Source of the DNA: an uncultured Prevotellaceae bacterium
GTDB lineage: Bacteria > Bacteroidota > Bacteroidia > Bacteroidales > Bacteroidaceae
DNA: 64,000 nt
NCBI GenBank assembly: GCA_900316445.1
Contig: ONCZ01000011.1
Span: forward strand, 1-64,000
Direction: 5' to 3'
Shown piece after piece: positions 1 to 7,312 of the stretch; position 1 is the stretch's first letter; each line of letters starts with the position of its first letter. Under the pieces are notes generated by a model, which did no database searches, was not told where the DNA came from, and saw nothing but the letters and a program-made list of their open reading frames with translations. Made by a program: the position numbers and the translations under genes.

Positions 1-9
1 CCTCCTTAA

Positions 10-276
10 TTACTTCATCATGTCAGTTACATAAGGCAGCAGCGCAATCTGGCGGGCACGCTTCACGGCCTGAGCCACGCGACGCTGGTACTTCAGAGAC
101 GTTCCGGTGATGCGGCGGGGAAGAATCTTACCCTGCTCGTTGAGGAACTTCTTCAGGAACTCGGGATCTTTGTAGTCGATGTACTTAATACCGCTCTTCT
201 TGAAACGGCAGTACTTCTTACGCTTCGTGTCGATAGTGGGAGCGTTCAGATAACGGATTTCACTCTGCTCTGCCAT
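10..276 (-). CDS. rpsR: 30S ribosomal protein S18
   Basis: The 88-residue protein has the length and sequence of bacterial S18, with the basic RNA-binding core around [21 protein letters not shown] (residues 50-70) and the C-terminal [10 protein letters not shown] helix. S18 pairs with S6 on the platform of the small subunit. Its start lies 2 bases after the S6 stop, the usual rpsF-rpsR order; rplI would normally follow beyond the window edge. There is no zinc-binding Cys set, so this is the Cys-poor form. Confidence 0.97.
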   Translation of the reverse strand: MAEQSEIRYLNAPTIDTKRKKYCRFKKSGIKYIDYKDPEFLKKFLNEQGKILPRRITGTSLKYQRRVAQAVKRARQIALLPYVTDMMK

Positions 277-278
277 AA

Positions 279-626
279 TTAAGCCTCCTCTTCTTTTTTA
301 CCAAGCTTTGCACGACGCTTCTCGGCGTACTCAATTGCATACTTGTCAAGTTTAACGGTCTGGAAACGGATGACCTTCTCGTCACGACGGAAAGCGGTCT
401 CCAGCACTTTGATCACTTCTGGCTCAGCCTTGAACTCTACGAGGCAGTAGAAACCTGTAGATTTCTTCTGAATAGCATAAGCCATCTTCTTCAATCCCCA
501 GGCCTCTTCGTTGACGATCTCTGCACCCTGCTCGGTCAGGACCTTCTTGAATTTTGCGGCCGTTTCCTTCATCTGTTCATCAGACAAAACGGGAGTTAAA
601 ATGAAAACGGTTTCGTATTGATTCAT
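279..626 (-). CDS. rpsF: 30S ribosomal protein S6
   Basis: The 115-residue protein matches S6: an N-terminal beta strand ([13 protein letters not shown]), a central [20 protein letters not shown] segment and a lysine/glutamate-rich tail. It is the first gene of the rpsF-rpsR pair and is preceded by a canonical -7 box at 673-680. The tail ends in KKEEEA; E. coli S6 also has a C-terminal glutamate tail, which is added after translation by RimK. Confidence 0.97.
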   Translation of the reverse strand: MNQYETVFILTPVLSDEQMKETAAKFKKVLTEQGAEIVNEEAWGLKKMAYAIQKKSTGFYCLVEFKAEPEVIKVLETAFRRDEKVIRFQTVKLDKYAIEYAEKRRAKLGKKEEEA

Positions 627-672
627 ACTTCTTTAATAAATAAAATTAATAATGTGCTTCGAAAAGCGGGTG

Positions 673-680
673 CAAAGGTA
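673..680 (-). promoter_or_regulatory. -7 promoter box of rpsF-rpsR
   Basis: Read on the minus strand this is TACCTTTG, matching the Bacteroidota consensus TAnnTTTG, 47 bases upstream of the rpsF ATG. No clear TTTG is seen 20 bases further up, where the TTTATAG repeats begin. Confidence 0.75.
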
Positions 681-690
681 CGATTTTTTT

Positions 691-729
691 GGTTTATAGT
701 TTATAGTTTATAGTTTATAGATGATTACT
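691..729. repeat. TTTATAG heptad array, left arm of an inverted repeat
   Basis: Four tandem TTTATAG units end in ATGATTACT. Bases 699-729 are repeated in inverted orientation at 912-942 with one mismatch in 31. The two arms flank the small membrane-protein gene at 741-920. Confidence 0.85.
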
Positions 730-740
730 TTTAATATTAT

Positions 741-920
741 TTAATACTTCTCCGCAGATTTTATGTATTTTACGTGCCATACGACACCTAAGATGATGAT
801 TATCAACCCTGTGAGCAACACGATGTTGGAGGAAGTCCATCCTGCGATGTAGCTCACTATCAAAAGGAGTGCGCCGGCAACCACCAGCGCAATCCCAATA
901 TACTGCTTCATAGTAATCAT
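741..920 (-). CDS. Small two-helix membrane protein (59 aa), function unknown
   Basis: The frame starts ATG ATT ACT ATG AAG CAG and ends AAG TAT TAA. It gives a 59-residue protein with two hydrophobic stretches (about residues 7-27 and 33-48) separated by a short polar turn containing GWTSSN, and a basic tail VKYIKSAEKY. I do not recognise a named family. The first ATG lies inside the inverted heptad repeat, so the second ATG (909-911, giving MKQYIGIALVV) is an equally likely start. No promoter of its own is visible; it may be read from the rprXY transcript, whose last stop is 43 bases upstream. Confidence 0.65.
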   Translation of the reverse strand: MITMKQYIGIALVVAGALLLIVSYIAGWTSSNIVLLTGLIIIILGVVWHVKYIKSAEKY

Positions 921-948
921 CTATAAACTATAAACAATAAACTATAAA
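912..948. repeat. TTTATAG heptad array, right inverted arm
   Basis: On the minus strand this reads as TTTATAG/TTTATTG units ending in ATGATTACT. It is the inverted partner of 691-729 and overlaps the start codon of the small membrane protein. Confidence 0.85.
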
Positions 949-962
949 CAAAGAACTACCCC

Positions 963-1616
963 CTACTCTTCCTCGGGCGTGATGAGTTTGTATCCCTTGC
1001 CATGGATGTTGATGATTTCAATCTGGCTGTCGGCCTTCAAGTGCTTGCGCAGCTTGGTGATATAGACATCCATCGAACGGGCGTTGAAGTAGTTGTCGTC
1101 GATCCAGATGGTCTTCAGGGCGAAGTCACGCTGCAGGATCTCGTTGGAGTGAGAGCAGAGCAGAGCGAGCAGCTCGTTCTCCTTCGTGGTGAGCTTCGTC
1201 TGCTTGTCGTCGATGCTGAGCAGCTGCTTCTGGGTATCGAAGGTGAAACGGCCGATGTGGTAAACGGTAGATTCCTTGGACTTCTTACCCTTGGTACGGC
1301 GCATAATGGCCTCGATACGGAGCACGAGCTCCTCCATAGAGAAGGGCTTGGTGATGTAGTCGTCGGCACCGAGCTTGAAGCCTTCGAGGATGTCGTCCTT
1401 CAAGGTCTTGGCGGTAAGGAAGATGATGGGCACGTCGGGACTGGCGGCACGGATCTCCTGAGCCAGTGTGAAGCCGTCCTTCTTTGGCATCATCACGTCG
1501 AGCACGCAGATGTCGAACTTGGTCTTGAGGAAGGCCTTGAAGCCTGCCTCGCCGTCGGCACAGAGTTCTGCCACATAGCCTTTAGCCTGTAAATACATTT
1601 TCATTTTGTCGTCCAT
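963..1616 (-). CDS. rprY: RprY-like response regulator with a truncated receiver domain
   Basis: This is an OmpR/PhoB-type response regulator, partner of the histidine kinase just upstream. The receiver keeps the phospho-acceptor Asp40 (CVLDVMMPKKDGF), Thr68 (IIFLTAK) and Lys90 (YITKPF). The C-terminal half (about 118-212) is a winged helix with the YITKLRKHL recognition segment. The start MDDKMKMYLQAKGY runs straight into what is normally helix 1. The usual RprY beginning, with strand 1 and the acidic pair (ILLCEDDENLG as I remember it), is absent, and the 26 bases up to rprX have no room for it. About 14-18 residues appear to have been lost in frame. Phosphorylation without the Mg-binding acids would be impaired, so it may act as a phosphorylation-independent regulator. 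A sequencing or assembly deletion is the alternative. Confidence 0.93.
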   Translation of the reverse strand: MDDKMKMYLQAKGYVAELCADGEAGFKAFLKTKFDICVLDVMMPKKDGFTLAQEIRAASPDVPIIFLTAKTLKDDILEGFKLGADDYITKPFSMEELVLRIEAIMRRTKGKKSKESTVYHIGRFTFDTQKQLLSIDDKQTKLTTKENELLALLCSHSNEILQRDFALKTIWIDDNYFNARSMDVYITKLRKHLKADSQIEIINIHGKGYKLITPEEE

Positions 1617-1642
1617 AATTCCTTTTATTTAAATTGTTAATA

Positions 1643-3202
1643 CTATGATGTTTCTTTCAAAACGGGCAGTGAGATAGTGAAAGTGGTGCCTTTTCCGAGT
1701 TCACTCTCGCACTTGATGTCACCTTCGTGGAGGTTGATGATCTTCTTCACATAGGCCAGACCGAGGCCGAAGCCCTTCACGTCGTGGACATTGCCCGTAT
1801 GGACACGGTAGAACTTGTCGAAGATCTTCTTCACGTTCTCCTTCTTGATGCCCAGACCGGTGTCGCGGATGCTGAAGCAGAGACGTTCCTTCTCGTTCCA
1901 GGTACGGATATAGAGGTCGAGCGGCTGGTCGGGCTTGCGATATTTCACGGCGTTGTCCATCAGGTTGGTGATGGCGTTCTGGAAGTGTACCTCATCGACG
2001 AAGATGGCCGAATCGACAGCTTCTATCTCCGTATAGATATGTCCTCCAGTATGCTCCACACGCAGCGAGAACGTCGAGGCGATGTTCTCCAACAGCTCGT
2101 TGAGGTCGAGTTCTTTTTTCTTAAACGATACCGACTGCTTGTCGAACATTGACATCTGCAGCACCTTCTCCACGAGGAAGCGCAGGCGTTTCGACTCGTC
2201 GTTGACCACCCCACCCAGATGTTTCAGCATCGAGGGTGTCTTGGGCACAGCGTCGTCATTGAGCATCTGTGCAGCCAGCGAGATACTGCTGATGGGCGTC
2301 TTCAGCTCGTGGGTCATATTGTTGATGAAGTCATTCTTGATCTCCGTATAGCGCTTCTGGCGGAAAATGATATAGATGGTGAAAATGAAGGTGATGAGCA
2401 GTACGACTGTAAAGACGACGGCTGGTATCATAAACGTCACACTGGAGAAGATGTAGGCGCTCATATTGGGGAAATGGATCTTCACCACACCCATCTTCGG
2501 CGAGGGGTCGTTGCGGAAGAGCGTCTGCTTGTAGGTGTACTCCTCACCCTCCTCACTATAGTCAGGACAACGGTACACCTCGCGGCCGTCGGCCGTCTCC
2601 ACACGGAAGTGGTAAGGGATATTGACACCGTTGTTCATCAGTTCGACCTTGATGTCACGATCGAGCAACTTGAAGTTAATGCGCTCCTTCAGGGGCTTAT
2701 CGCTGGCGGTATAGAGGATGTTATAGACCACTTCGTCGAGCAGCGCCTTCTGATAGACATAACGGTTACGGACAATCTCCTGCAACGATTTCGAAGCCTC
2801 GGAGATGGAGTTTTTATCTGTGCGCAGAATCATAGCCTTGGGCACGTTAGCGGGCTTGATGGCGAAGGTCTTCAGTTCAAAGGAACTATAGACGGTACCG
2901 TCGTCGGCTGCTACAGCAAACTGATGACTCTGACGGATAGTGCCGTCGAGGCCATCAACAGAAACAGAGTCCTGACTGAAGGCTTTGCGCTCCGTCTGCT
3001 TCACGTCTTTCTCCAAATAACGGAGCGTCTCGTTCATCTCCAGATTACGAGATGCCTGATAGAGGCTGCGGTTCACAGACTCGTCGAACTGTTCCTTCTT
3101 CATCTTCACCATCTCCTCGATGTAGGAGATCTGAAGAATGAGAAGTCCCAGGAATGAGAGTCCCATGATGGTCGCTATGATCCAAATCGTACTTTTCTTC
3201 AT
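1643..3202 (-). CDS. rprX: RprX-like sensor histidine kinase
   Basis: This 519-residue membrane kinase senses through a periplasmic domain and phosphorylates RprY. Its first helix is in MKKSTIWIIATIMGLSFLGL, followed by a periplasmic domain to about residue 245 and a second helix (about 249-280). The dimerisation box is FINNMTHELKTPISS with phospho-acceptor His298. The ATPase domain has an N box (NLMDNAVKYRK), DTGLGIK, and FGLGLAYVKKI. I chose the start at 3202 rather than a longer frame from 3226 because the -7 box (3224-3231) covers the longer start. The rprY start follows after 26 bases. Confidence 0.95.
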   Translation of the reverse strand: MKKSTIWIIATIMGLSFLGLLILQISYIEEMVKMKKEQFDESVNRSLYQASRNLEMNETLRYLEKDVKQTERKAFSQDSVSVDGLDGTIRQSHQFAVAADDGTVYSSFELKTFAIKPANVPKAMILRTDKNSISEASKSLQEIVRNRYVYQKALLDEVVYNILYTASDKPLKERINFKLLDRDIKVELMNNGVNIPYHFRVETADGREVYRCPDYSEEGEEYTYKQTLFRNDPSPKMGVVKIHFPNMSAYIFSSVTFMIPAVVFTVVLLITFIFTIYIIFRQKRYTEIKNDFINNMTHELKTPISSISLAAQMLNDDAVPKTPSMLKHLGGVVNDESKRLRFLVEKVLQMSMFDKQSVSFKKKELDLNELLENIASTFSLRVEHTGGHIYTEIEAVDSAIFVDEVHFQNAITNLMDNAVKYRKPDQPLDLYIRTWNEKERLCFSIRDTGLGIKKENVKKIFDKFYRVHTGNVHDVKGFGLGLAYVKKIINLHEGDIKCESELGKGTTFTISLPVLKETS

Positions 3203-3223
3203 TGATATGTCTGATTCTGGATG

Positions 3224-3231
3224 CAAAGGTA
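3224..3231 (-). promoter_or_regulatory. -7 promoter box of rprX-rprY
   Basis: TACCTTTG on the minus strand, 21 bases before the rprX ATG at 3202. It decides against the longer rprX frame that would start inside the box. Confidence 0.75.
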
Positions 3232-3335
3232 ACGGAATTCTTAAAAGAAAGAATGTGTTTTGTTAAATAATTGGGCTGAATTTTGCAAAATTAACAGATA
3301 TTAGAATTATTAGTTACTTATTTTTAAGTAGTTAC

Positions 3336-3430
3336 TTCTCCCCCTGAGTAGGGGGAGCCTGAGGGGGTCTGAGCAAGGGCAGGGTCTTAGGCTGATCAGA
3401 CCACCCCTAACCCCTCCTACTCAGGAGGGG
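3336..3430. repeat. Paired palindromic repeat (CTCCCCCTGAGTAGGGGGAG type)
   Basis: Two inverted modules face each other: a 20-bp palindrome at 3338-3357 followed by GAGGGGGTCTGA, and the reverse arrangement CAGACCACCCCTAACCCCTCC ending in a second palindrome to 3430. Related copies occur at 6977-7050, 9561-9598 (inside dsbD), 12621-12655 (inside the U32 gene) and 57593-57632. The rest of 3232-3440 is AT-rich with no gene. Confidence 0.85.
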
Positions 3431-3440
3431 AAAGAGACAC

Positions 3441-3476
3441 CAAAAAGGGATGGCTGACACCATGTCCAGCCATCCC
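3441..3476 (-). terminator. Rho-independent terminator of the EF-G-like gene
   Basis: On the minus strand a perfect 10-bp stem, GGGATGGCTG with CAGCCATCCC and a 9-base loop, is followed by TTTTT. It lies 24 bases after the stop of the gene at 3501-5660. Confidence 0.85.
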
Positions 3477-3500
3477 AAGTCATATTTAAAGTAGTCAGTA

Positions 3501-5660
3501 TTAGTCTTCCTCCTTCATCTCCTCCTCGTGCTGCTTGATCAGTGCCTGCTGGATGTCGTTCGGCACGAGCTCGTAGCTCGAGAACTTGGTGGTGAACGAT
3601 GCACGGCCACCCGTCAGTGAGCTCAGGGCAATCGAATAGCTGGCCAACTCCTTCAAAGGAATCTTGGCAGAGAGCTTCTGATAACCGGCCTCTGAGTCCA
3701 TACCCATAATGATGGCACGACGACCCTGGAGGTCAGACATCACATCACCCATGTAGTCGCCAGGCACGAGCACCTCGAGGTCGTAGATCGGCTCGAGCAC
3801 CTTCGGACCTGCCTCCTTGAAGGCTGCCGAGAAGGCGTTACGGGCTGCGAGCATGAACGAAAGTTCGTTGGAGTCAACGGGGTGCATCTTACCATCGTAG
3901 ACGATGACGCGGACGTCACGGGCATAAGAACCTGTCAACGGACCCTGCTCCATACGTTCCATGATACCCTTGAGGATGGCAGGCATGAAGCGGAGGTCGA
4001 TAGCACCACCCACGACGCTGTTGATGAAGACGAGTTTGCCGCCCCACTCCAAATCGATCTCTTCCTTACCCTTGATGTTCATCTTGAACTCCTGACCGTT
4101 AATCTTGAACGATGTGGGATCAGGCATACCCTCTGTGTAGGGCTCCAGGATGAGGTGTACCTCACCGAACTGACCTGCACCACCCGACTGCTTCTTGTGA
4201 CGGTAGTCGGCACGGGCCATCTTCGTGATAGTCTCACGATACGGGATCTTCGGCTCGATATACTCGATCATGATCTTCTCGTTGTTCTCCATACGCCACT
4301 TCAAAGTACGCAGGTGGAACTCGCCCTGTCCGTGAACGATAATCTGACGGAGCTCCTTAGACTGCTCAACCACCCATGTGGGATCCTCCTGGCGCATCTT
4401 GGCCAGGGCAGCCATCATCTTCTCTGTCTCAGCCTCGTTCACAGCCTTGATGGCACGAGAGAACTTAGAGTTAGGATATTTAATGAAGTCGAACTTATTC
4501 TCACAATCTTTGCCGTTGAGGGTGTTGCCCGTCTTCACGTCCTTCAGCTTCACGGTACAACCGATATCACCGGCCACGAGCTGATCAACCTGTACACGGT
4601 TAGCACCAGCACAAGCATACAGCGTACCGATACGCTCCTTAGAACCACGATCGGCATTTGTCAGGTCATCGCCGCTCTTCACGGTACCACTCATCACCTT
4701 GAAGTAGCTCACCTCACCGATATGAGGCTCAACACCAGTCTTGAAGAAGTAGAGTGATGTGGGGGCAGAAGCATCAGCAGGAACATCCTGACCAGCCACA
4801 TTCTTAACGACGGGCATCTCGCTAACGAAGGGCACCACATTGCCGAGGAACTCCATCAGACGACGGACACCCATGTCACGACCTGCACAGACGCAGAATA
4901 CAGGGAAGATGGAACGTGTGACGAGACCTTTGCGGATCCCCTCACGCATCTCATCCTCTGAGAGGTCTTCTGTCTCGAAGAACTTCTCCATCAGCGTGTC
5001 GTCGCCAGCAGCGGCAGCCTCCACGAGGGCAGCCTTCATCTCCTTGGCCTTGTCGAGCTGATCGGCAGGAATGTCCTCAATGATGGGAGCACCACCCTCG
5101 GGCTTCCAAGAGTATTTCTTCATCAGCAGCACGTCGATAACGCTGTTGAAGCCAGCACCTGTGGCAATAGGATACTGCACAGGCACGCAGTTCGGACCAT
5201 AGACGTCCTTCAACTGATTGAGGATCTGGTCGAAATCGCAGTTGTCACGATCCAGCTGGTTGACGAGGAAGATAACGGGCTTCTTCAGCTTCTCCGTATT
5301 GCGGAAAGCATTCATCGTACCCACTTCAGGACCATACTGGCCATTGATGAGCAGCACAGCCTGGTCGGTGACGTTCAGGGCGGTGATGGCACCTCCCACG
5401 AAGTCGTCAGAACCCGGACAGTCGATGATGTTCAGCTTCTTGTTGTTCCACTCCACATGAAAAACTGTTGAGAACACGCTGTAGCCGTACTCCTGTTCCA
5501 CAGGGAAATAGTCGCTCATCGTGTTCTTACCCTCTACGGTACCGCGGCGCTTGATGATGCCAGCTTCGTAGACCATTGCTTCGGCAAGAGTCGTCTTGCC
5601 GCTACCCGCACTGCCAAGCAGTGCAATGTTTTTGATTTCGTTTGTCTGATAAATCTTCAT
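3501..5660 (-). CDS. Elongation factor G-like translational GTPase
   Basis: The 719-residue protein is a diverged EF-G paralogue common in Bacteroidota. The GTPase domain has P-loop GSAGSGKT (16-23), switch II DCPGSDDF in place of the usual DTPGHVDF, and NQLD in place of NKxD. Domains II-V follow, including the EF-G domain IV segment RADYRHKKQSGGAGQFGEV. The altered switch II and NKxD motifs separate it from housekeeping FusA, so its role (recycling, rescue or specialised translocation) is not established from sequence. It is monocistronic, with its own promoter and terminator. Confidence 0.9.
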   Translation of the reverse strand: MKIYQTNEIKNIALLGSAGSGKTTLAEAMVYEAGIIKRRGTVEGKNTMSDYFPVEQEYGYSVFSTVFHVEWNNKKLNIIDCPGSDDFVGGAITALNVTDQAVLLINGQYGPEVGTMNAFRNTEKLKKPVIFLVNQLDRDNCDFDQILNQLKDVYGPNCVPVQYPIATGAGFNSVIDVLLMKKYSWKPEGGAPIIEDIPADQLDKAKEMKAALVEAAAAGDDTLMEKFFETEDLSEDEMREGIRKGLVTRSIFPVFCVCAGRDMGVRRLMEFLGNVVPFVSEMPVVKNVAGQDVPADASAPTSLYFFKTGVEPHIGEVSYFKVMSGTVKSGDDLTNADRGSKERIGTLYACAGANRVQVDQLVAGDIGCTVKLKDVKTGNTLNGKDCENKFDFIKYPNSKFSRAIKAVNEAETEKMMAALAKMRQEDPTWVVEQSKELRQIIVHGQGEFHLRTLKWRMENNEKIMIEYIEPKIPYRETITKMARADYRHKKQSGGAGQFGEVHLILEPYTEGMPDPTSFKINGQEFKMNIKGKEEIDLEWGGKLVFINSVVGGAIDLRFMPAILKGIMERMEQGPLTGSYARDVRVIVYDGKMHPVDSNELSFMLAARNAFSAAFKEAGPKVLEPIYDLEVLVPGDYMGDVMSDLQGRRAIIMGMDSEAGYQKLSAKIPLKELASYSIALSSLTGGRASFTTKFSSYELVPNDIQQALIKQHEEEMKEED

Positions 5661-5700
5661 ATCATTTAGGTTTTAGATGAATAATCTTGAAAAGCGGGCA

Positions 5701-5731
5701 CTAAGGTAGACATTTTTCGAGAAATAGCCAA
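5701..5731 (-). promoter_or_regulatory. Promoter of the EF-G-like gene
   Basis: On the minus strand TTG, 20 bases, then TACCTTAG, a one-base variant of TAnnTTTG, 41 bases before the ATG. It is divergent from the hemW promoter only 8 bases away. Confidence 0.55.
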
Positions 5732-5738
5732 GGAAATC

Positions 5739-5769
5739 TTGCAAATATTAAACTAAATTAGTAATTTTG
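5739..5769 (+). promoter_or_regulatory. Promoter of hemW
   Basis: TTG at 5739-5741, 20 bases, then TAATTTTG at 5762-5769. The ATG at 5778 lies only 8 bases after the box, so the transcript would have almost no leader. Confidence 0.7.
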
Positions 5770-5777
5770 CGCTCATA

Positions 5778-6974
5778 ATGGCAGGAATTTACATACATAT
5801 ACCGTTTTGCAGGTCACGTTGCATCTATTGTGGCTTCTATTCGACGACGGCCCTCGACCTCCGTCAGAGGTATGTCGATGCCCTTTGCCGGGAGATGGAG
5901 ATTCGAGGAACGAGGAAGGAGGAAGGAGGAAAGAGAAATGATGAGGAGATTGAAACGATTTACCTCGGAGGGGGAACCCCAAGCCAATTAACGCCATCAC
6001 AACTCCGTCAGCTCTTTATATATATAAATAAGGTGTACCCACTCACCTCTGAAAGAGAAATCACCATCGAAGTGAATCCTGACGATGTAACCGATGAATA
6101 TGCTGCCGAATTACGGCAACTCCCCGTCAATCGCGTATCAATGGGCATCCAGACCTTCGATGATCAGCGCCTGCGCTTCCTCCATCGCCGCCATACTGCC
6201 CGCCAGGCCATCGAGACAGTTTCGATCCTCCGTGCTGCTGGCATCAACAACCTCAGCATCGACCTTATGTACGGCTTCCCTGGAGAAACCCTTTCCGACT
6301 GGCAATCCGACATCTCCGCCGCCCTCTCCCTCAACGTCGAACACATCTCCGCCTACTGCCTGATGATCGAGGAAGGAACCCCACTCCATCGGATGCTGCA
6401 ACACAATGGGGACTGTCCCCTCTGTGAGCAGCGAAGCGAATTACAGGGGGACTGTCCCCAGTGTGTTGACGAGGAAACGGAGCGTTCGATGTACTACACC
6501 CTCATCGACCGCTTGACTGCCGCAGGCTACGAGCACTACGAAATCTCCAACTTCGCCCGTCCTGGCTTCCGTTCTCGCCATAACTCCAGCTACTGGAACG
6601 GCACACCCTACATCGGCCTTGGCGCTGCAGCCCACTCCTACGACATCCGAAGCCGCAGTTGGAATATCGCAGACATCAATGCCTATATCAAAGGAATCGA
6701 ACGTGGAGAACGCCTTTTCGAAGAAGAACTCCTCGACAACGACACCCGCTATAACGATGCCGTCACCGTCGGCCTGCGTACTTGCGAAGGCATCGACCTC
6801 AATGCACTTCCAAAAAAATACAGGGATTACTGCATGAAAAATGCCCGCCGTTACTTAGACGACGGGCTGTTAGAACTTTCTGTTGTGGGGAATCTAACAT
6901 CCCCCACCCTGCACCTCACCCGTCGCGGACTCTTCGTCAGCGACATGGTGATGAGCGATCTCATGATGATATGA
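5778..6974 (+). CDS. hemW: HemW-like radical SAM protein (coproporphyrinogen III oxidase-like)
   Basis: The 398-residue protein has the radical SAM cluster motif CRSRCIYCGF (Cys11, 15, 18), the YLGGGTPSQL segment and the HemW C-terminal signature FARPGFRSRHNSSYW. The HemW family binds heme and is thought to be a heme chaperone rather than the oxygen-independent oxidase HemN. Two stretches look inserted. Residues 46-56 (GTRKEEGGKRN) come from GGAAGGA-type heptads. Residues 208-230 come from a near-perfect inverted repeat (6399-6468) whose arms contain GGGGACTGTCCCC. Both keep the frame and lie outside the core motifs, so the enzyme is probably intact. Confidence 0.93.
   Translation: MAGIYIHIPFCRSRCIYCGFYSTTALDLRQRYVDALCREMEIRGTRKEEGGKRNDEEIETIYLGGGTPSQLTPSQLRQLFIYINKVYPLTSEREITIEVNPDDVTDEYAAELRQLPVNRVSMGIQTFDDQRLRFLHRRHTARQAIETVSILRAAGINNLSIDLMYGFPGETLSDWQSDISAALSLNVEHISAYCLMIEEGTPLHRMLQHNGDCPLCEQRSELQGDCPQCVDEETERSMYYTLIDRLTAAGYEHYEISNFARPGFRSRHNSSYWNGTPYIGLGAAAHSYDIRSRSWNIADINAYIKGIERGERLFEEELLDNDTRYNDAVTVGLRTCEGIDLNALPKKYRDYCMKNARRYLDDGLLELSVVGNLTSPTLHLTRRGLFVSDMVMSDLMMI
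6399..6468. repeat. Inverted repeat inserted in hemW
   Basis: Arm 6399-6420 (CAACACAATGGGGACTGTCC plus CC) pairs with 6444-6468 with few mismatches around a 23-base loop. It is in frame inside hemW. The core GGGGACnGTC resembles the element at 12342-12401 in the U32 gene and 54103-54120 in queH. Confidence 0.8.
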
Positions 6975-6976
6975 TT

Positions 6977-7050
6977 TCCCCTCCTGAGTAGGCGATTGCG
7001 TCTTAATGGAGCAATCTTCTGTACCCGCAGGGCGGGGTGGTCTGATCATC
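6977..7050. repeat. Degenerate palindromic repeat between hemW and the small lipoprotein
   Basis: It begins TCCCCTCCTGAGTAGG and ends GCGGGGTGGTCTGATC, the two ends of the CCCCTCCTGAGTAGGAGGGG family, but the middle is replaced by unrelated sequence. It fills the convergent gap after hemW. Confidence 0.65.
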
Positions 7051-7057
7051 CTCAAAC

Positions 7058-7285
7058 TCACTCACTATCAGCCATATCAAGTGAGTCGCCAGCAGCCTCC
7101 TCTGCCATATCAACTGAATCGACAGCATTCGAGTCGACGACTTCTTCAGCGAAGTCCGTCTCGTGATACTTCGTCGGCACTGGACCATAGCAGGCCATAA
7201 AGATAAATGGCGTCGCACCGAAGCCCAGCCAAATCAGCCCCTTCGTGGAGACCCATCGCACGATCTGATTCAATTTCCTTTTCAT
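7058..7285 (-). CDS. Small lipoprotein resembling the rSAM/lipoprotein-system family
   Basis: The 75-residue protein has a basic start (MKRKLNQIVRWV), a hydrophobic stretch and the lipobox-like FIFMAC with Cys32, followed by YGPVPTKY and an acidic tail rich in D, E, S, V and A. The ACYGPxPT segment recalls the small Bacteroidales lipoproteins encoded beside a dedicated SPASM radical SAM enzyme. I make that link from memory, with moderate confidence. No such enzyme is in the window. It lies 27 bases after trxB and is likely the last gene of a dsbD-trxB operon, a redox neighbourhood. Confidence 0.7.
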   Translation of the reverse strand: MKRKLNQIVRWVSTKGLIWLGFGATPFIFMACYGPVPTKYHETDFAEEVVDSNAVDSVDMAEEAAGDSLDMADSE

Positions 7286-7312
7286 ATCGAATGACGTTTA
7301 AACGGTCTGTAT

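Noticed and set aside
1002-1592. 196-aa open frame opposite rprY
   Set aside because: It mirrors the rprY codons, has no promoter box and shows a low-complexity composition (Val/Leu/Glu-rich) typical of antisense shadows; rprY has clear family motifs.
2219-3157. 312-aa open frame opposite rprX
   Set aside because: Antisense shadow of a well-supported histidine kinase gene; no recognisable domain.
5778-7285. HemW as the radical SAM partner of the small lipoprotein
   Set aside because: HemW has its own family motifs and lacks the SPASM-type C-terminal Cys clusters, and the two genes converge rather than form an operon.
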